Source: SIG622 sp045652245
GTDB lineage: Bacteria > Bacillota > Clostridia > Oscillospirales > CAG-382
Assembly (NCBI GenBank): GCA_045652245.1
Contig: JAZRTY010000022.1
Span: 1-64,000, forward strand
Direction of reading: 5' to 3'
DNA: 64,000 bases
Shown: piece after piece, positions 8,005 through 16,239 of the stretch
Position numbering within the stretch: the stretch's first letter is position 1
Layout: each line of letters starts with the position of its first letter
Translations under genes and position numbers: made by a program
The notes under the pieces: generated by a model
Databases searched by the model: none
Told to the model about the DNA's origin: nothing
Seen by the model: only the letters and a program-made list of their open reading frames with translations

Positions 8005-8046
8005 TTTTATACAAACAACGAAAAATTTTATACAAATAACGAAAAA
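8005..8046. repeat. tandem 21-bp direct repeat, possible operator
   Basis: Two head-to-tail 21-bp units, 8005-8025 and 8026-8046, of the form TTTTATACAAAYAACGAAAAA-like sequence, differ at one base. They lie directly upstream of the -35 box of the minus-strand promoter and within the divergent intergenic region. The 21-bp period equals two helical turns. Confidence 0.6.
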
Positions 8047-8101
8047 TTGTATAATTTTTAGCATCTCAAGCTGATTTATACCAATAATTTTACTTTGGAA
8101 C

Positions 8102-8130
8102 TTGACATAAGAGCCTGATGATGATATAAT
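8102..8130 (+). promoter_or_regulatory. consensus sigma-A promoter of DUF2953-gerW operon
   Basis: TTGACA (8102-8107), 17-bp spacer, TATAAT (8125-8130). The predicted transcription start near 8136-8138 falls at the first ATG of the gene (8135), which casts doubt on that start codon. Confidence 0.75.
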
Positions 8131-8134
8131 TATT

Positions 8135-8839
8135 ATGTATGATTATAAATTAAACGGTCGTCTGAAAGGGAGTGAGTGCATTTTTACAAAAATACTTTTG
8201 TTAATTCTTGCACTCCTGCTGCTGTTGCTTCTTGCCAATATAACCTTCACAATAGGTTATGGTGAGAGATTTTACTACAGGCTTACCCTTTATGGAATTC
8301 CGATAAAGCCCGAATGGCTTTTGAAAATGTCAAAAAAAGAAAAAAAGCAAGGCAAAAAGAAGAAGCAGACAAAAAAATCAAAGTCACAGGGAAAAGTGCA
8401 AGAAGTACAAGCTGAAAAAGAGGACAAGTCGATTTTTACGGCATCTCTTATTTTAAGTGTGTTAAAGTCTGTTGCCGAAGAACTGCCGCGTGCTTTCAGA
8501 ATAAAGTTATGCAACTTCAGAATGATACTCGGTGGCGAGGATGCAGCATCCGTTGCAATAAATTACGGAAGACTCTATGCGCTTTTGTCGGCTGTTCTCG
8601 GACTTTTTGAAAATTACCGCGGCTTGTTTTATGGCTTCAGGGTAAAACGAAGCGATATAATTCTACAGACCGACTTTACAAAAAGCAAGAGCGAGTTTTC
8701 AGCAAAGCTGAAAATCTCATTCTTTCTCTGGCAGCTGCTTTTTGCTGCAGTTCGTGTAGGAATCGTATTTATTATGGAAATAATAAAAGGTGAGAGAACG
8801 AGTACGGAAAACACCGGGAACGGAACTTTGGACAGTTAA
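8135..8839 (+). CDS. DUF2953 domain-containing membrane protein
   Basis: The product of up to 234 residues has one N-terminal membrane helix (about residues 20-42), a Lys-rich linker (about 64-95) and a conserved C-terminal domain (LSVLKSVAEELPRAFRIKLCNFRMILGG, then a terminal hydrophobic segment). It resembles DUF2953 proteins that sit beside gerW/ytfJ in many spore formers, exactly as here. The start is uncertain. The ATG at 8135 coincides with the predicted transcription start and has no ribosome site. A strong AAGGGAG site at 8166-8172 is followed 7 nt later by an in-frame ATT (8180), which may be the real start. It is co-transcribed with gerW. Confidence 0.75.
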   Translation: MYDYKLNGRLKGSECIFTKILLLILALLLLLLLANITFTIGYGERFYYRLTLYGIPIKPEWLLKMSKKEKKQGKKKKQTKKSKSQGKVQEVQAEKEDKSIFTASLILSVLKSVAEELPRAFRIKLCNFRMILGGEDAASVAINYGRLYALLSAVLGLFENYRGLFYGFRVKRSDIILQTDFTKSKSEFSAKLKISFFLWQLLFAAVRVGIVFIMEIIKGERTSTENTGNGTLDS

Positions 8840-8880
8840 AGCTAAATAAATATAGAAAATTTGAGGAAAGGAAAAGGAAA

Positions 8881-9372
8881 ATGCCGGAAACACCAAACAC
8901 TCCAAAATGTGAAAAAAAGGTAGAAACACCAATCAGCGAGATAATAAAAACTTCCCTTGAAAATGTAAAGAACACTATTGATTCAAATACTGTTATAGGA
9001 GAGCCGATGCAGGTACTTGACGGAACTGTAATTGTACCGGTTTCAAAGGTTTCCTGTGGAATTGCAACAGGTGGCTCGGATTTTGGCGGGAAAAATTCCC
9101 CCAAAAACTTTGGCGGTGGCGGAGGTACGGGAATTACTGTAACTCCTATTGCCTTTTTGGTTATAAATAGCGCAGGCGATGTAAAAATGCTCAATGTCGG
9201 AGAAAACTCCGGATACGCAAGTGCTAAGGTTGCAGATGCCTTGGCGGCAGTTGACGGAATTATTGATAAGGCACCCGGAATGGCAGAAAAAATCGTAAAT
9301 ATTTTCAAGAAGGATAAGAAGGGTATCGGAAGTGCCGACAGTACAGAAAGCAACGAGAGCAAAAAACAGTGA
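8881..9372 (+). CDS. gerW: GerW/YtfJ family spore protein
   Basis: Members are made in the forespore and are needed for normal germination in Bacillus (known as YtfJ or GerW). The 163-residue protein shows the family core: PISEIIKTSLENVKNTID, TVIGEP, VIVPVSKVSCGIATGGSDFG, a Gly-rich loop (GGGGG) and ITVTPIAFLVI, followed by an Ala-rich helix and a polar tail. GAGGAAAGG around 8863-8871 is the ribosome site. It is the second gene of an operon with DUF2953, and its stop lies 7 bp before the radical SAM gene. Confidence 0.9.
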   Translation: MPETPNTPKCEKKVETPISEIIKTSLENVKNTIDSNTVIGEPMQVLDGTVIVPVSKVSCGIATGGSDFGGKNSPKNFGGGGGTGITVTPIAFLVINSAGDVKMLNVGENSGYASAKVADALAAVDGIIDKAPGMAEKIVNIFKKDKKGIGSADSTESNESKKQ

Positions 9373-9379
9373 GGATATA

Positions 9380-11251
9380 ATGACACCAAAGGAAATTGCC
9401 GCTCAATACCTGAAATATGTGCAGAAGCCTGCAAGATATATAGGTGGAGAGCTTAATGAAATTATAAAGGATAAGAAAAATGTAAATCTCAGAATCGCTT
9501 TTTGCTTTCCCGATTCGTATGAAATAGGAATGTCAAACCTCGGAATGAAAATTCTGTACGGTACTCTAAATGAGGTTCCCGATTTCTGGTGCGAGAGGGT
9601 TTTTGCACCCTGGGAGGATATGGGAAAGCTTATGCAGGAAAAGGATATTCCTCTTTATGCGCTTGAAAGTGGAGATGCACTGAAGGATTTTGATATTGTA
9701 GCTTTTTCAATATCCTATGAAATGGCATATACCAACATTCTTTATATGCTAAAGCTTGCGGGAATACCGCTTTTTGCAAAGGACAGGGGGAACAGCGACA
9801 AGTACCCGCTTATTATCGGCGGTGGTACCTGTGTGTATAATCCCGAGCCGCTTGCTGACTTTTTTGACCTTTTCAATATCGGAGAGGGCGAGGAAATGCT
9901 CACCGAAATATGCGAAAGAATAAGAGATTACAAGTTTGACTGCAAAGACGGTAGCAAGGAATACTCAAAGGAAGAATTACTCGAAAGCCTTGTGGAAATA
10001 CAGGGAGTATATGTTCCCTCGTTCTATGATGTAGAATATAACGGTAAAGACGGAACAATATCAAAAATTGCACCTAACAGAGAGGGTGTTCCCGAAAAGG
10101 TAGTAAAGAGAAATGTACCTGATTTTGAGACCTCTTACTATCCTGAAAAGGTGGTTTTGCCGTATATTGAAACTGTACACGACAGAATAACACTTGAAAC
10201 AGCCCGTGGTTGTATCAGGGGTTGCAGATTTTGTCAGGCAGGAATGGTTTATCGTCCTTACAGAGCACGTTCGTATGACAGACTCTGCTGCCAGGCAAGA
10301 GAAACCTTTAATAATACAGGTTATGAGGAATTATCCCTTCTTTCACTTTCTATCAGCGACTATACAGAGCTTCGTGAACTGGTTGACGGTCTTAAGGAAT
10401 GGACAGACGAAAAAAAGGTCGGTCTTTCTTTACCGTCAATGAGAATTGATGCTTTTGAAAGTGAAATTATGGAAAAGGTAAACGGAGTTCGTAAAACAGG
10501 ACTTACCTTTGCGCCGGAAGCAGGAACACAAAGACTTCGTGATGTTATAAATAAAAATCTTACCGAGGAAGAAATCCTTGATGGTTGTAGAGCTGCCTTC
10601 AGCAAGGGCAGAACAAGTGTAAAGCTCTATTTTATGCTTGGACTTCCGACAGAAACCGACGAGGACATTTGTGGAATACCTGCACTCGGACAGAAAATCA
10701 TAAACGAATTTTACAGAAATCCCGATAAACCTAAGGGTAAGGGCGTGGAAGCAACAATGTCCGTTTCCTGCTTTGTTCCGAAATCACATACCCCGTTCCA
10801 ATGGGAAGCGCAGGATACCCTTGAGGAGCTTGTGCGCAAGCAAAAACTTCTCGGTCAGAATATAACTACAAGAAAATTGCGTTATAACTGGCACGAAGCA
10901 AAGGTGAGCAGACTTGAGGCGGTATTTGCACGAGGTGACAGGAGACTTTCAAAGGCTTTGAGCTATGCTTGTGAATGTGGCTTTATGTTTGACGGCTGGG
11001 ACGAATTTTTCAGCTACGACGCCTGGATGGAGGTCTTTGAAAAGACAGGAACCCCCCCCGACTACTATGCAAACAGACCCTTTGATTTTTCGGAAATTCT
11101 CCCCTGGTCGCATATTTCCTGCGGCGTTTCGGATGAATTTTTGTTGTCTGAAGCAAAACGGGCAAGAGAGGAAAAAACTACACCTGACTGTCGCAGTAAA
11201 TGCTCTGCGTGTGGTATGCAGAAGGAATGTACGATACATAAAAAGAAATAA
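9380..11251 (+). CDS. TIGR03960 family B12-binding-domain radical SAM protein
   Basis: The 623-residue protein combines an N-terminal cobalamin-binding-like domain (about residues 25-200, with the PDSYEIGMSNLGMKILYG and GGGTCVYNPEPLADFFD motifs) and a radical SAM domain whose cluster ligands are C278, C282 and C285 (GCIRGCRFCQAG). A Cys-rich tail follows (CRSKCSACGMQKEC). The reaction is unknown. The ATG at 9380 follows GAGG at 9371-9374, which overlaps the gerW stop, so translation is coupled. In many Clostridia the DUF2344/TIGR03936 partner gene follows directly; here a terminator and a tRNA follow instead. Confidence 0.9.
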   Translation: MTPKEIAAQYLKYVQKPARYIGGELNEIIKDKKNVNLRIAFCFPDSYEIGMSNLGMKILYGTLNEVPDFWCERVFAPWEDMGKLMQEKDIPLYALESGDALKDFDIVAFSISYEMAYTNILYMLKLAGIPLFAKDRGNSDKYPLIIGGGTCVYNPEPLADFFDLFNIGEGEEMLTEICERIRDYKFDCKDGSKEYSKEELLESLVEIQGVYVPSFYDVEYNGKDGTISKIAPNREGVPEKVVKRNVPDFETSYYPEKVVLPYIETVHDRITLETARGCIRGCRFCQAGMVYRPYRARSYDRLCCQARETFNNTGYEELSLLSLSISDYTELRELVDGLKEWTDEKKVGLSLPSMRIDAFESEIMEKVNGVRKTGLTFAPEAGTQRLRDVINKNLTEEEILDGCRAAFSKGRTSVKLYFMLGLPTETDEDICGIPALGQKIINEFYRNPDKPKGKGVEATMSVSCFVPKSHTPFQWEAQDTLEELVRKQKLLGQNITTRKLRYNWHEAKVSRLEAVFARGDRRLSKALSYACECGFMFDGWDEFFSYDAWMEVFEKTGTPPDYYANRPFDFSEILPWSHISCGVSDEFLLSEAKRAREEKTTPDCRSKCSACGMQKECTIHKKK

Positions 11252-11260
11252 AAGGAAATT

Positions 11261-11306
11261 ATCGCATATACAGTACTTTGTATATGCGATATGTTTTTTG
11301 TTTTTT
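11261..11306 (+). terminator. terminator after radical SAM gene
   Basis: ATCGCATATA (11261-11270) pairs with TATATGCGAT (11281-11290), followed by ATGTTTTTTGTTTTTT. Confidence 0.8.
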
Positions 11307-11384
11307 CAAAACAGCCAAAATGGCACAAAAATAAAGTACACATTTCCTTTTTTTTGATAAAAAGCTAAAAAATTCAAAAAGCTA

Positions 11385-11413
11385 TTGACAAAATAGGCTC
11401 CTTATGATATAAT
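11385..11413 (+). promoter_or_regulatory. consensus promoter of tRNA-Lys
   Basis: TTGACA (11385-11390), 17-bp spacer, TATAAT (11408-11413); the tRNA begins 33 nt later. Confidence 0.75.
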
Positions 11414-11446
11414 AATAAGGCTGTTTTGGGAAACAATAGAATAAAT

Positions 11447-11522
11447 GATTCATTAGCTCAGTCGGTAGAGCACTTGACTTTTAATCAAGGGGTCCGGAGT
11501 TCGAGTCTCCGATGGATCACCA
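11447..11522 (+). tRNA. tRNA-Lys (anticodon UUU)
   Basis: A full cloverleaf with encoded CCA. The acceptor arm is GATTCAT (11447-11453) with ATGGATC (11512-11518), discriminator A, CCA at 11520-11522. The D-arm segment TAGCTCAGTCGGTAGAGCA is standard. The anticodon stem CTTGA/TCAAG encloses loop CTTTTAA, giving anticodon TTT at 11480-11482. The T-loop is GTTCGAGTC. It has its own promoter and terminator. Confidence 0.97.
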
Positions 11523-11568
11523 AAAAAGAAACGACAATTTTCGACAAGAAAGTTGTCGTTTCTTTTTG
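11523..11568 (+). terminator. terminator of tRNA-Lys
   Basis: A 15-bp stem, AAAAAGAAACGACAA (11523-11537) with TTGTCGTTTCTTTTT (11553-11567). Confidence 0.8.
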
Positions 11569-11586
11569 TACTCTTATTTTTTTTAC

Positions 11587-11690
11587 TATTCTCTCTTCAC
11601 TTTTCTCTTAAAAATTGTCGTTTCCGGATAAGAGATAAAAGAGAATAGAGAAGAGAAAAGGTAGTTTTGCTTGCGCAAAACAAAGATTTA
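11587..11690. other. structured intergenic segment of unknown role
   Basis: There is no gene between 11569 and 11802. Imperfect inverted arms (11587-11610 and 11629-11647, CT-rich against GA-rich) enclose a loop that repeats the TTGTCGTTTC of the tRNA terminator. A short TTTTGC/GCAAAA hairpin follows near 11674-11690. It may be a decayed repeat; no known RNA family is recognised. Confidence 0.3.
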
Positions 11691-11736
11691 ATTTTGAGAT
11701 TTTAAACTGTCATCTAAACCATTCGGCTTTTATGTA

Positions 11737-11779
11737 ATAAAAGACTTCCTCACTAAAAAAGTGAGGCAGTCTTTTTTTT
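11737..11779 (-). terminator. terminator of AraC regulator gene
   Basis: AAGACTTCCTCAC (11741-11753) pairs with GTGAGGCAGTCTT (11761-11773) with one mismatch; U-rich tracts occur on both strands. Confidence 0.7.
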
Positions 11780-11802
11780 GCAGTCCAAAACGAAAATATT
11801 GA

Positions 11803-12639
11803 TTATGTTAAGAACTCCACATCAGTATCCTGCTTGTATTTCTGTCGGAAACTTCGTGGCGAAATACCTTCTCTTTCTTTAAAAATTTTACTGAAATAAG
11901 AAAAAGAACCAAATCCACACTCAAGAGCAATATTTGAAAGAGGGTCGTCAGTAAACAAAAGCATTTTTTTCGCAATTGCAAGGCGCTGCAGAACGATATA
12001 TTCGTTGATAGTAAGGTTTGTTTCCTTTTTGAATATATGACACAGATAGTATTTGTTACAATGAATGTAGGCGCATAATTCATCAAGATTTATTTTTTTA
12101 TGGATATTTTCGTTTATGTATGTCAGAATTTCAGAAATGTTATTTTTTATAGTGGGTATTACCGAATTCTTGTTTGCGTGAGAAAGAGTCAGAATTTTAA
12201 ATAAAGCCATAGTTATATTGATGCCCGAATAGGTGTCATTTGCATCATATGCTGTTTTCATTTTCATAAACTCGGCATTTATTGTTATAGCCTGATTGTC
12301 GTCGAATTCCATACAACAGCCACCGTCGCTTACAAACAAATCTCTTACAATGTCACTAAAACTTGTAATTTGTGCAACCGAATCAACAAAGGGTGCTTGT
12401 ATTATTATTCTGCTTCTGATATATGGGACTTCGTCTTTTGGAACGAAACAATGGGTTTCAATACCGTTTATAAAATACAGCGTTCCTTTTTTCAGAGGGT
12501 ATAATTTGTTGTTTACAATTACAACACCTTCTCCTGAATTTACAAACAAAACCTCGTAGCAGTTGTTGTGTGAGTGTTTTCTGTTATTAAGACTGTTATG
12601 ACCTTGTTCTTTGTAGCTGAAATCCATAATTTCCTTCAT
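11803..12639 (-). CDS. AraC-family transcriptional regulator
   Basis: The 278-residue regulator has an N-terminal cupin-like ligand domain (about residues 8-95, with HSHNNCYEVLFVNSGEG and the PLKKGTLYFI turn) and a C-terminal double HTH (about 175-275). The second HTH carries the family signature IALECGFGSFSYFSKIFKEREGISPRSFR. AGGTGAG lies before the ATG. It is divergently transcribed from the dehydrogenase operon ending in kduD, so it most likely controls that operon in response to a sugar-derived inducer. That pairing is inferred from layout. Confidence 0.9.
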   Translation of the reverse strand: MKEIMDFSYKEQGHNSLNNRKHSHNNCYEVLFVNSGEGVVIVNNKLYPLKKGTLYFINGIETHCFVPKDEVPYIRSRIIIQAPFVDSVAQITSFSDIVRDLFVSDGGCCMEFDDNQAITINAEFMKMKTAYDANDTYSGINITMALFKILTLSHANKNSVIPTIKNNISEILTYINENIHKKINLDELCAYIHCNKYYLCHIFKKETNLTINEYIVLQRLAIAKKMLLFTDDPLSNIALECGFGSFSYFSKIFKEREGISPRSFRQKYKQDTDVEFLT

Positions 12640-12661
12640 TTTTTCTCACCTCGATATAATT

Positions 12662-12690
12662 ATTATACCATATCAATTCCAAAAAAGCAA
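12662..12690 (-). promoter_or_regulatory. sigma-A promoter of AraC gene
   Basis: On the minus strand TTGCTT (complement of 12685-12690), 17-bp spacer, TATAAT (complement of 12662-12667). The divergent plus-strand promoter has a good TATAAT (12743-12748) but no -35 at the right distance, as expected for an activator-dependent operon. Confidence 0.55.
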
Positions 12691-12767
12691 TATTTTTATA
12701 AAAAAGGTCAATATTTTGATATTATTTAAAAATATTTACCTGTATAATAAATGTGAGGTGATAAACA

Positions 12768-13736
12768 ATGTCGAATAAAGAAGTAATTATATGTGACCTT
12801 GACCATAAGCATATAGACGAAGAAAAGGCAGTTTTTGAAAGTGCAGGAATCGATGTTAAATGGCTGCACTGTAAGAATCAGGACGAAGTAATTGCAAACT
12901 GTCGTGGTGCAAAGGTTTTGCTTAACCAGTATGTACATATGGACAAAAAAATCTTTGAGGCACTTCCGAGCGTTAAATGTATTGTACGTTACGGCGTTGG
13001 ATTTGACAATGTGAATCTTGAAGATGCAACAAAATACGGAGTACAGGTATGTAATGTTCCCGATTACGGAACACGCGAGGTTGCAGACCAGGGTTTGGCA
13101 CTTATGATGGCATTGGTACGAAAGGTTTGCTATACCAATAAGCTCATACGTGAAGGAGTATGGGATTACAGACGTGAAATCCCGATTTTCAGACTTTCCG
13201 ACTGTACCGTGGGTATATGTGGAGTCGGAAGAATAGGCAGCGAATTTGCAAAAAGAGTGGCAGCTCTGGGTTGTAAGGTTATTGCATACGATATAGATGA
13301 AAAAAACGAAAACAGGAAGTTTCCGGATTTTGTTGAGTTCGTGGAATTTGATGAGATGATAAAACGCTCTGATATTATATCTATCCATTGTCCCTTAAAT
13401 GAGCAGACATACCACATGTTCGGAAAAGAGCAATTTTCTCAAATGAAGAACTCGGCGTATATAGTAAATGTTGCGCGTGGTGGAATTATTGACGAAGAAG
13501 CACTCCTGTGGGCTCTTGAAAATGGGGAAATTGCAGGTGCAGGTCTTGACGTTGTTGAAAAAGAGACAGAGGCGTGTGAAAGTCCCTTGTTAAAATTTGA
13601 TAATTTTCTTATAAGTCCCCATACTGCATGGTATTCCGAACAGTCCTCGAAGGACCTGAAGCGTAAGGCAGCAGAAGAAGGCTTAAGATTTTTAAAAGGC
13701 GAGGCAGTTCATTATCCTGTAAATAATTTAAAATAA
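12768..13736 (+). CDS. D-isomer-specific 2-hydroxyacid dehydrogenase (CtBP-like)
   Basis: The 322-residue NAD(P)-dependent enzyme would interconvert a 2-keto acid and its D-2-hydroxy acid. The Rossmann motif GICGVGRIG lies near residue 150. Family catalytic elements are visible: VARGGIIDEEAL (Arg), the ENGEIAGAGLDVVEKE Glu segment and SPHTAWYSEQS (His). The C-terminal WYSEQS form resembles C-terminal-binding-protein-type members. GAGGTGAT lies 8 nt before the ATG. It is the first gene of a three-gene operon with a zinc alcohol dehydrogenase and kduD, so the substrate is probably a sugar-acid derivative. Confidence 0.88.
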   Translation: MSNKEVIICDLDHKHIDEEKAVFESAGIDVKWLHCKNQDEVIANCRGAKVLLNQYVHMDKKIFEALPSVKCIVRYGVGFDNVNLEDATKYGVQVCNVPDYGTREVADQGLALMMALVRKVCYTNKLIREGVWDYRREIPIFRLSDCTVGICGVGRIGSEFAKRVAALGCKVIAYDIDEKNENRKFPDFVEFVEFDEMIKRSDIISIHCPLNEQTYHMFGKEQFSQMKNSAYIVNVARGGIIDEEALLWALENGEIAGAGLDVVEKETEACESPLLKFDNFLISPHTAWYSEQSSKDLKRKAAEEGLRFLKGEAVHYPVNNLK

Positions 13737-13759
13737 TATAAAAGGAGAGAAGAGAAAAA

Positions 13760-14764
13760 ATGAAAGCAATACAGTTTGTAGCACCTGACAAAATTGAAGT
13801 TAAAGACGTAGCTATGCCCGTTGTTCCGGAAGGTTGGGGGCTTATAAAGGTTTCGCATTCCGGAATATGTGGAACAGACCTTAACATCTATGCCGGAACT
13901 CATCCAAGAGCAAAAGCTCCCTTAACTATGGGACACGAATTTTCGGGTGTAATGGCAAATGATGCAGGCGACCTTAAGAAAGGTATGAGAGTTACGGCAT
14001 ACCCACTTATTTCCTGTATGAAGTGTACTCCTTGTACAGAAGGAAACAAGCATGTTTGTAATACTCTTAAATTATTTGGTATCGACTGCGACGGTGGTAT
14101 GGCAGAATATGTTGCAATACCTGCAGACCAGATTGTAAAATTACCTGACAATGTTTCAGATGAAGTAGGTGCACTTGTTGAACCGATAGCAGTAGCCGTT
14201 CATACACTTCGTGAAACAGAATTTACCCCCGGTGACAATGCACTTGTTTTCGGTTGTGGAACAATAGGTCTTTGTATAGCTCTGACACTTCGTCTTTTTG
14301 GAGCAGGAGACATAGTTCTTGCCGATACAGATGAAATGCGTATAAAGCTTGCAAGAGAGCTTGGCTTTGAAGTTATAAATCCTGCAACAGATGATATTTT
14401 GAAAATTACTGAGCAAAAGACAAACGGCGACGGCTTTGACAGAGTATTTGACTGTGCAGGTGCACAGGCAGTAGCAAACAGTCTGCTTGATGTGGTAAAG
14501 GTTCGTGGTAAAATTGTAATTGTAGCATCTTATAAAAAGCCTGCAGAAATGCCGCTGTTTAAGGGTATGGCAAAGGAAGTTACAATTCGGTTTGTAAGAG
14601 TTTACAGACAGAAGGACTTTGAAATAGCAGCTAAAATGGCAGCAAATGAGCCTGCGTTTTCAAAAATCATAACTCACATAGTTCCTGCCGATGAAGCACA
14701 AAAGGGCTTTGACCTGCTCTTTACAAAGGGAACGGGTGCAGTTAAGGTAATGTTCAAATTCTAA
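13760..14764 (+). CDS. zinc-binding alcohol dehydrogenase (sorbitol/threonine DH-like)
   Basis: The 334-residue MDR-family oxidoreductase binds catalytic zinc through Cys in SGICGTDLNIY and His-Glu in MGHEFSGV. Structural zinc is bound by four Cys in the SCMKCTPCTEGNKHVC segment (about residues 80-97). The NAD(P) Rossmann region is FGCGTIGLCIAL. It likely oxidises a polyol or sugar-acid hydroxyl. A GGAGAG ribosome site lies upstream, and it sits 23 bp after the hydroxyacid dehydrogenase and 20 bp before kduD, so the three dehydrogenases are co-expressed. Confidence 0.88.
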   Translation: MKAIQFVAPDKIEVKDVAMPVVPEGWGLIKVSHSGICGTDLNIYAGTHPRAKAPLTMGHEFSGVMANDAGDLKKGMRVTAYPLISCMKCTPCTEGNKHVCNTLKLFGIDCDGGMAEYVAIPADQIVKLPDNVSDEVGALVEPIAVAVHTLRETEFTPGDNALVFGCGTIGLCIALTLRLFGAGDIVLADTDEMRIKLARELGFEVINPATDDILKITEQKTNGDGFDRVFDCAGAQAVANSLLDVVKVRGKIVIVASYKKPAEMPLFKGMAKEVTIRFVRVYRQKDFEIAAKMAANEPAFSKIITHIVPADEAQKGFDLLFTKGTGAVKVMFKF

Positions 14765-14784
14765 AAATCTGGAGGAAAGAAAAA

Positions 14785-15543
14785 ATGTACTTATTTGATT
14801 TAACAGGTAAAAACGCCCTTGTTACAGGTGGTAACAGAGGTTTAGGGTACGGTATTACGGAAGGTCTTTGCGAGGCAGGAGCAAAGGTGGTAATCCTTGC
14901 TTCAAGCGATAGTGTATATACTGCAGCTCAGGAATTTTGTAAAAAAGGCTTTGATGTTACAGGTGTAAAATGTGATTTGTCAAATCCTGAGGATATCGAA
15001 GCGACCTTTGAAAAGGTTATGACAATATTTGGTGGTAAGATTGATATACTTGTAAATAATGCAGGTATTCAGCGCAGAAATCGTTGTGAGGAATTTTTAG
15101 CCTCCGACTGGGATGATGTTATCAATGTAAATCTTCGTTCTGTTTTTCAGCTTTGTCAGCTTGCAGGAAGAAAAATGATAGAGCAGGGTGGAGGAAAGAT
15201 TATAAATCTTGCATCAATGCTCAGCTTCTTCGGTGGTTTTACAGTGCCTGCGTATGCAGCAGCCAAGGGTGGCGTTGCACAGCTTACAAAGGCTCTGTCT
15301 AACGAATGGGCATCAAAGAACATCAATGTAAATGCAATCGCTCCCGGTTATATGGCAACAGAAATGAACACAAGACTTATCGAAGACGAGAAGCGTAATG
15401 CAGAAATTCTCAGCCGTATTCCTGCAGGAAGATGGGGTACACCCGAGGATATGAAGGGACTTGTAATTTTCTTAGCGTCAAGCGCATCCGATTATATGAA
15501 CGGTGCTGTTATCCCGGTTGACGGTGGGTACCTGGGAAGATAA
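14785..15543 (+). CDS. kduD: 2-dehydro-3-deoxy-D-gluconate 5-dehydrogenase KduD
   Basis: This short-chain dehydrogenase acts in pectin and glycosaminoglycan uronate catabolism (5-keto-4-deoxyuronate branch). It has 252 residues with TGGNRGLG NAD motif at 14-21, NNAG, a catalytic Ser in NLASMLSFFGG and Y-A-A-A-K. The stretches NINVNAIAPGYMATEMNT, RIPAGRWGTPEDM and SSASDYMNGAVIPVDGGYL closely match remembered KduD sequences. GGAGG is present upstream. No kduI, kdgK or kdgA is adjacent, so either the rest of the pathway is elsewhere or the operon handles a related sugar acid. Confidence 0.88.
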   Translation: MYLFDLTGKNALVTGGNRGLGYGITEGLCEAGAKVVILASSDSVYTAAQEFCKKGFDVTGVKCDLSNPEDIEATFEKVMTIFGGKIDILVNNAGIQRRNRCEEFLASDWDDVINVNLRSVFQLCQLAGRKMIEQGGGKIINLASMLSFFGGFTVPAYAAAKGGVAQLTKALSNEWASKNINVNAIAPGYMATEMNTRLIEDEKRNAEILSRIPAGRWGTPEDMKGLVIFLASSASDYMNGAVIPVDGGYLGR

Positions 15544-15564
15544 TATTATAAAAATATCATAATA

Positions 15565-15606
15565 AAAAACCGACATCATCAAATCTTAATGGTGTCGGTT
15601 TTTATT
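15565..15606 (+). terminator. terminator of kduD operon
   Basis: AAAAACCGACA (15565-15575) pairs with TGTCGGTTTTT (15593-15603), followed by ATTTG. Confidence 0.75.
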
Positions 15607-15617
15607 TGAATAATTCC

Positions 15618-15646
15618 TTGACAAAACAGGTAGAGTGTTATATAAT
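15618..15646 (+). promoter_or_regulatory. consensus sigma-A promoter of ygjV-like gene
   Basis: TTGACA (15618-15623), 17-bp spacer, TATAAT (15641-15646). Confidence 0.75.
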
Positions 15647-15681
15647 ATCCTTGTTGTAAAAGCAGGGGAGATGAGCTTTTT

Positions 15682-16206
15682 TTGGTTTACATAGGTAATT
15701 TTTTCGGTTTTTTTGCAGTTGCTCTTTTTGTTTTAAGCTATCAGCTGAAAAAGAGACAGGCTATTATAGTATGTAATACCGTATCCCGACTTTTTTATGT
15801 TATTCAGTACCTGTTCCTCGGAGCTTTCGAGGGGGCAATAATTGACTTTATTGCAACGCTTATTTCGGCACTTGTTGTGAAAAAAAGTGGAGAGGGTAAA
15901 AGGGTAAGGGTTACGGTTGCTGTTCTTTTGTATGTTGGAATAATTGCTTCAAGTGCTGTACTGTATAAAAACATTTTCAGTCTGCTCTCATTCTTAGGCG
16001 TGAGTCTTGAACTTTTTTCCTTACTTTTCAGTAAGGAAAAAAATATTCGTATATTTTCTCTTGCAGGGCAACCGTGCTGGCTTATTTATAATGCACATTT
16101 TAAAGCTTACAGCTCTGTTGTAGGGAACGTAATAACGATTATTTCAATTATAACAGCACTTATAAGATACGATATTATTGCCAAGAAAGAGAATTCTCTG
16201 GTATAA
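15682..16206 (+). CDS. YgjV-family inner membrane protein
   Basis: The 174-residue protein has about five membrane helices and resembles E. coli YgjV in layout and in the GQPCWLIYN segment (compare WVIHN). Function is unknown. Translation starts at TTG (15682); the only nearby ATG (15671) is out of frame and closes after seven codons. GGGGAG at 15665-15670 is the ribosome site. It lies 33 bp before the glycyl-radical activase and shares its promoter. Confidence 0.75.
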   Translation: MVYIGNFFGFFAVALFVLSYQLKKRQAIIVCNTVSRLFYVIQYLFLGAFEGAIIDFIATLISALVVKKSGEGKRVRVTVAVLLYVGIIASSAVLYKNIFSLLSFLGVSLELFSLLFSKEKNIRIFSLAGQPCWLIYNAHFKAYSSVVGNVITIISIITALIRYDIIAKKENSLV

Positions 16207-16239
16207 TAATTGAATTTGCGAAAAGTTGGGAGAAAAAAT

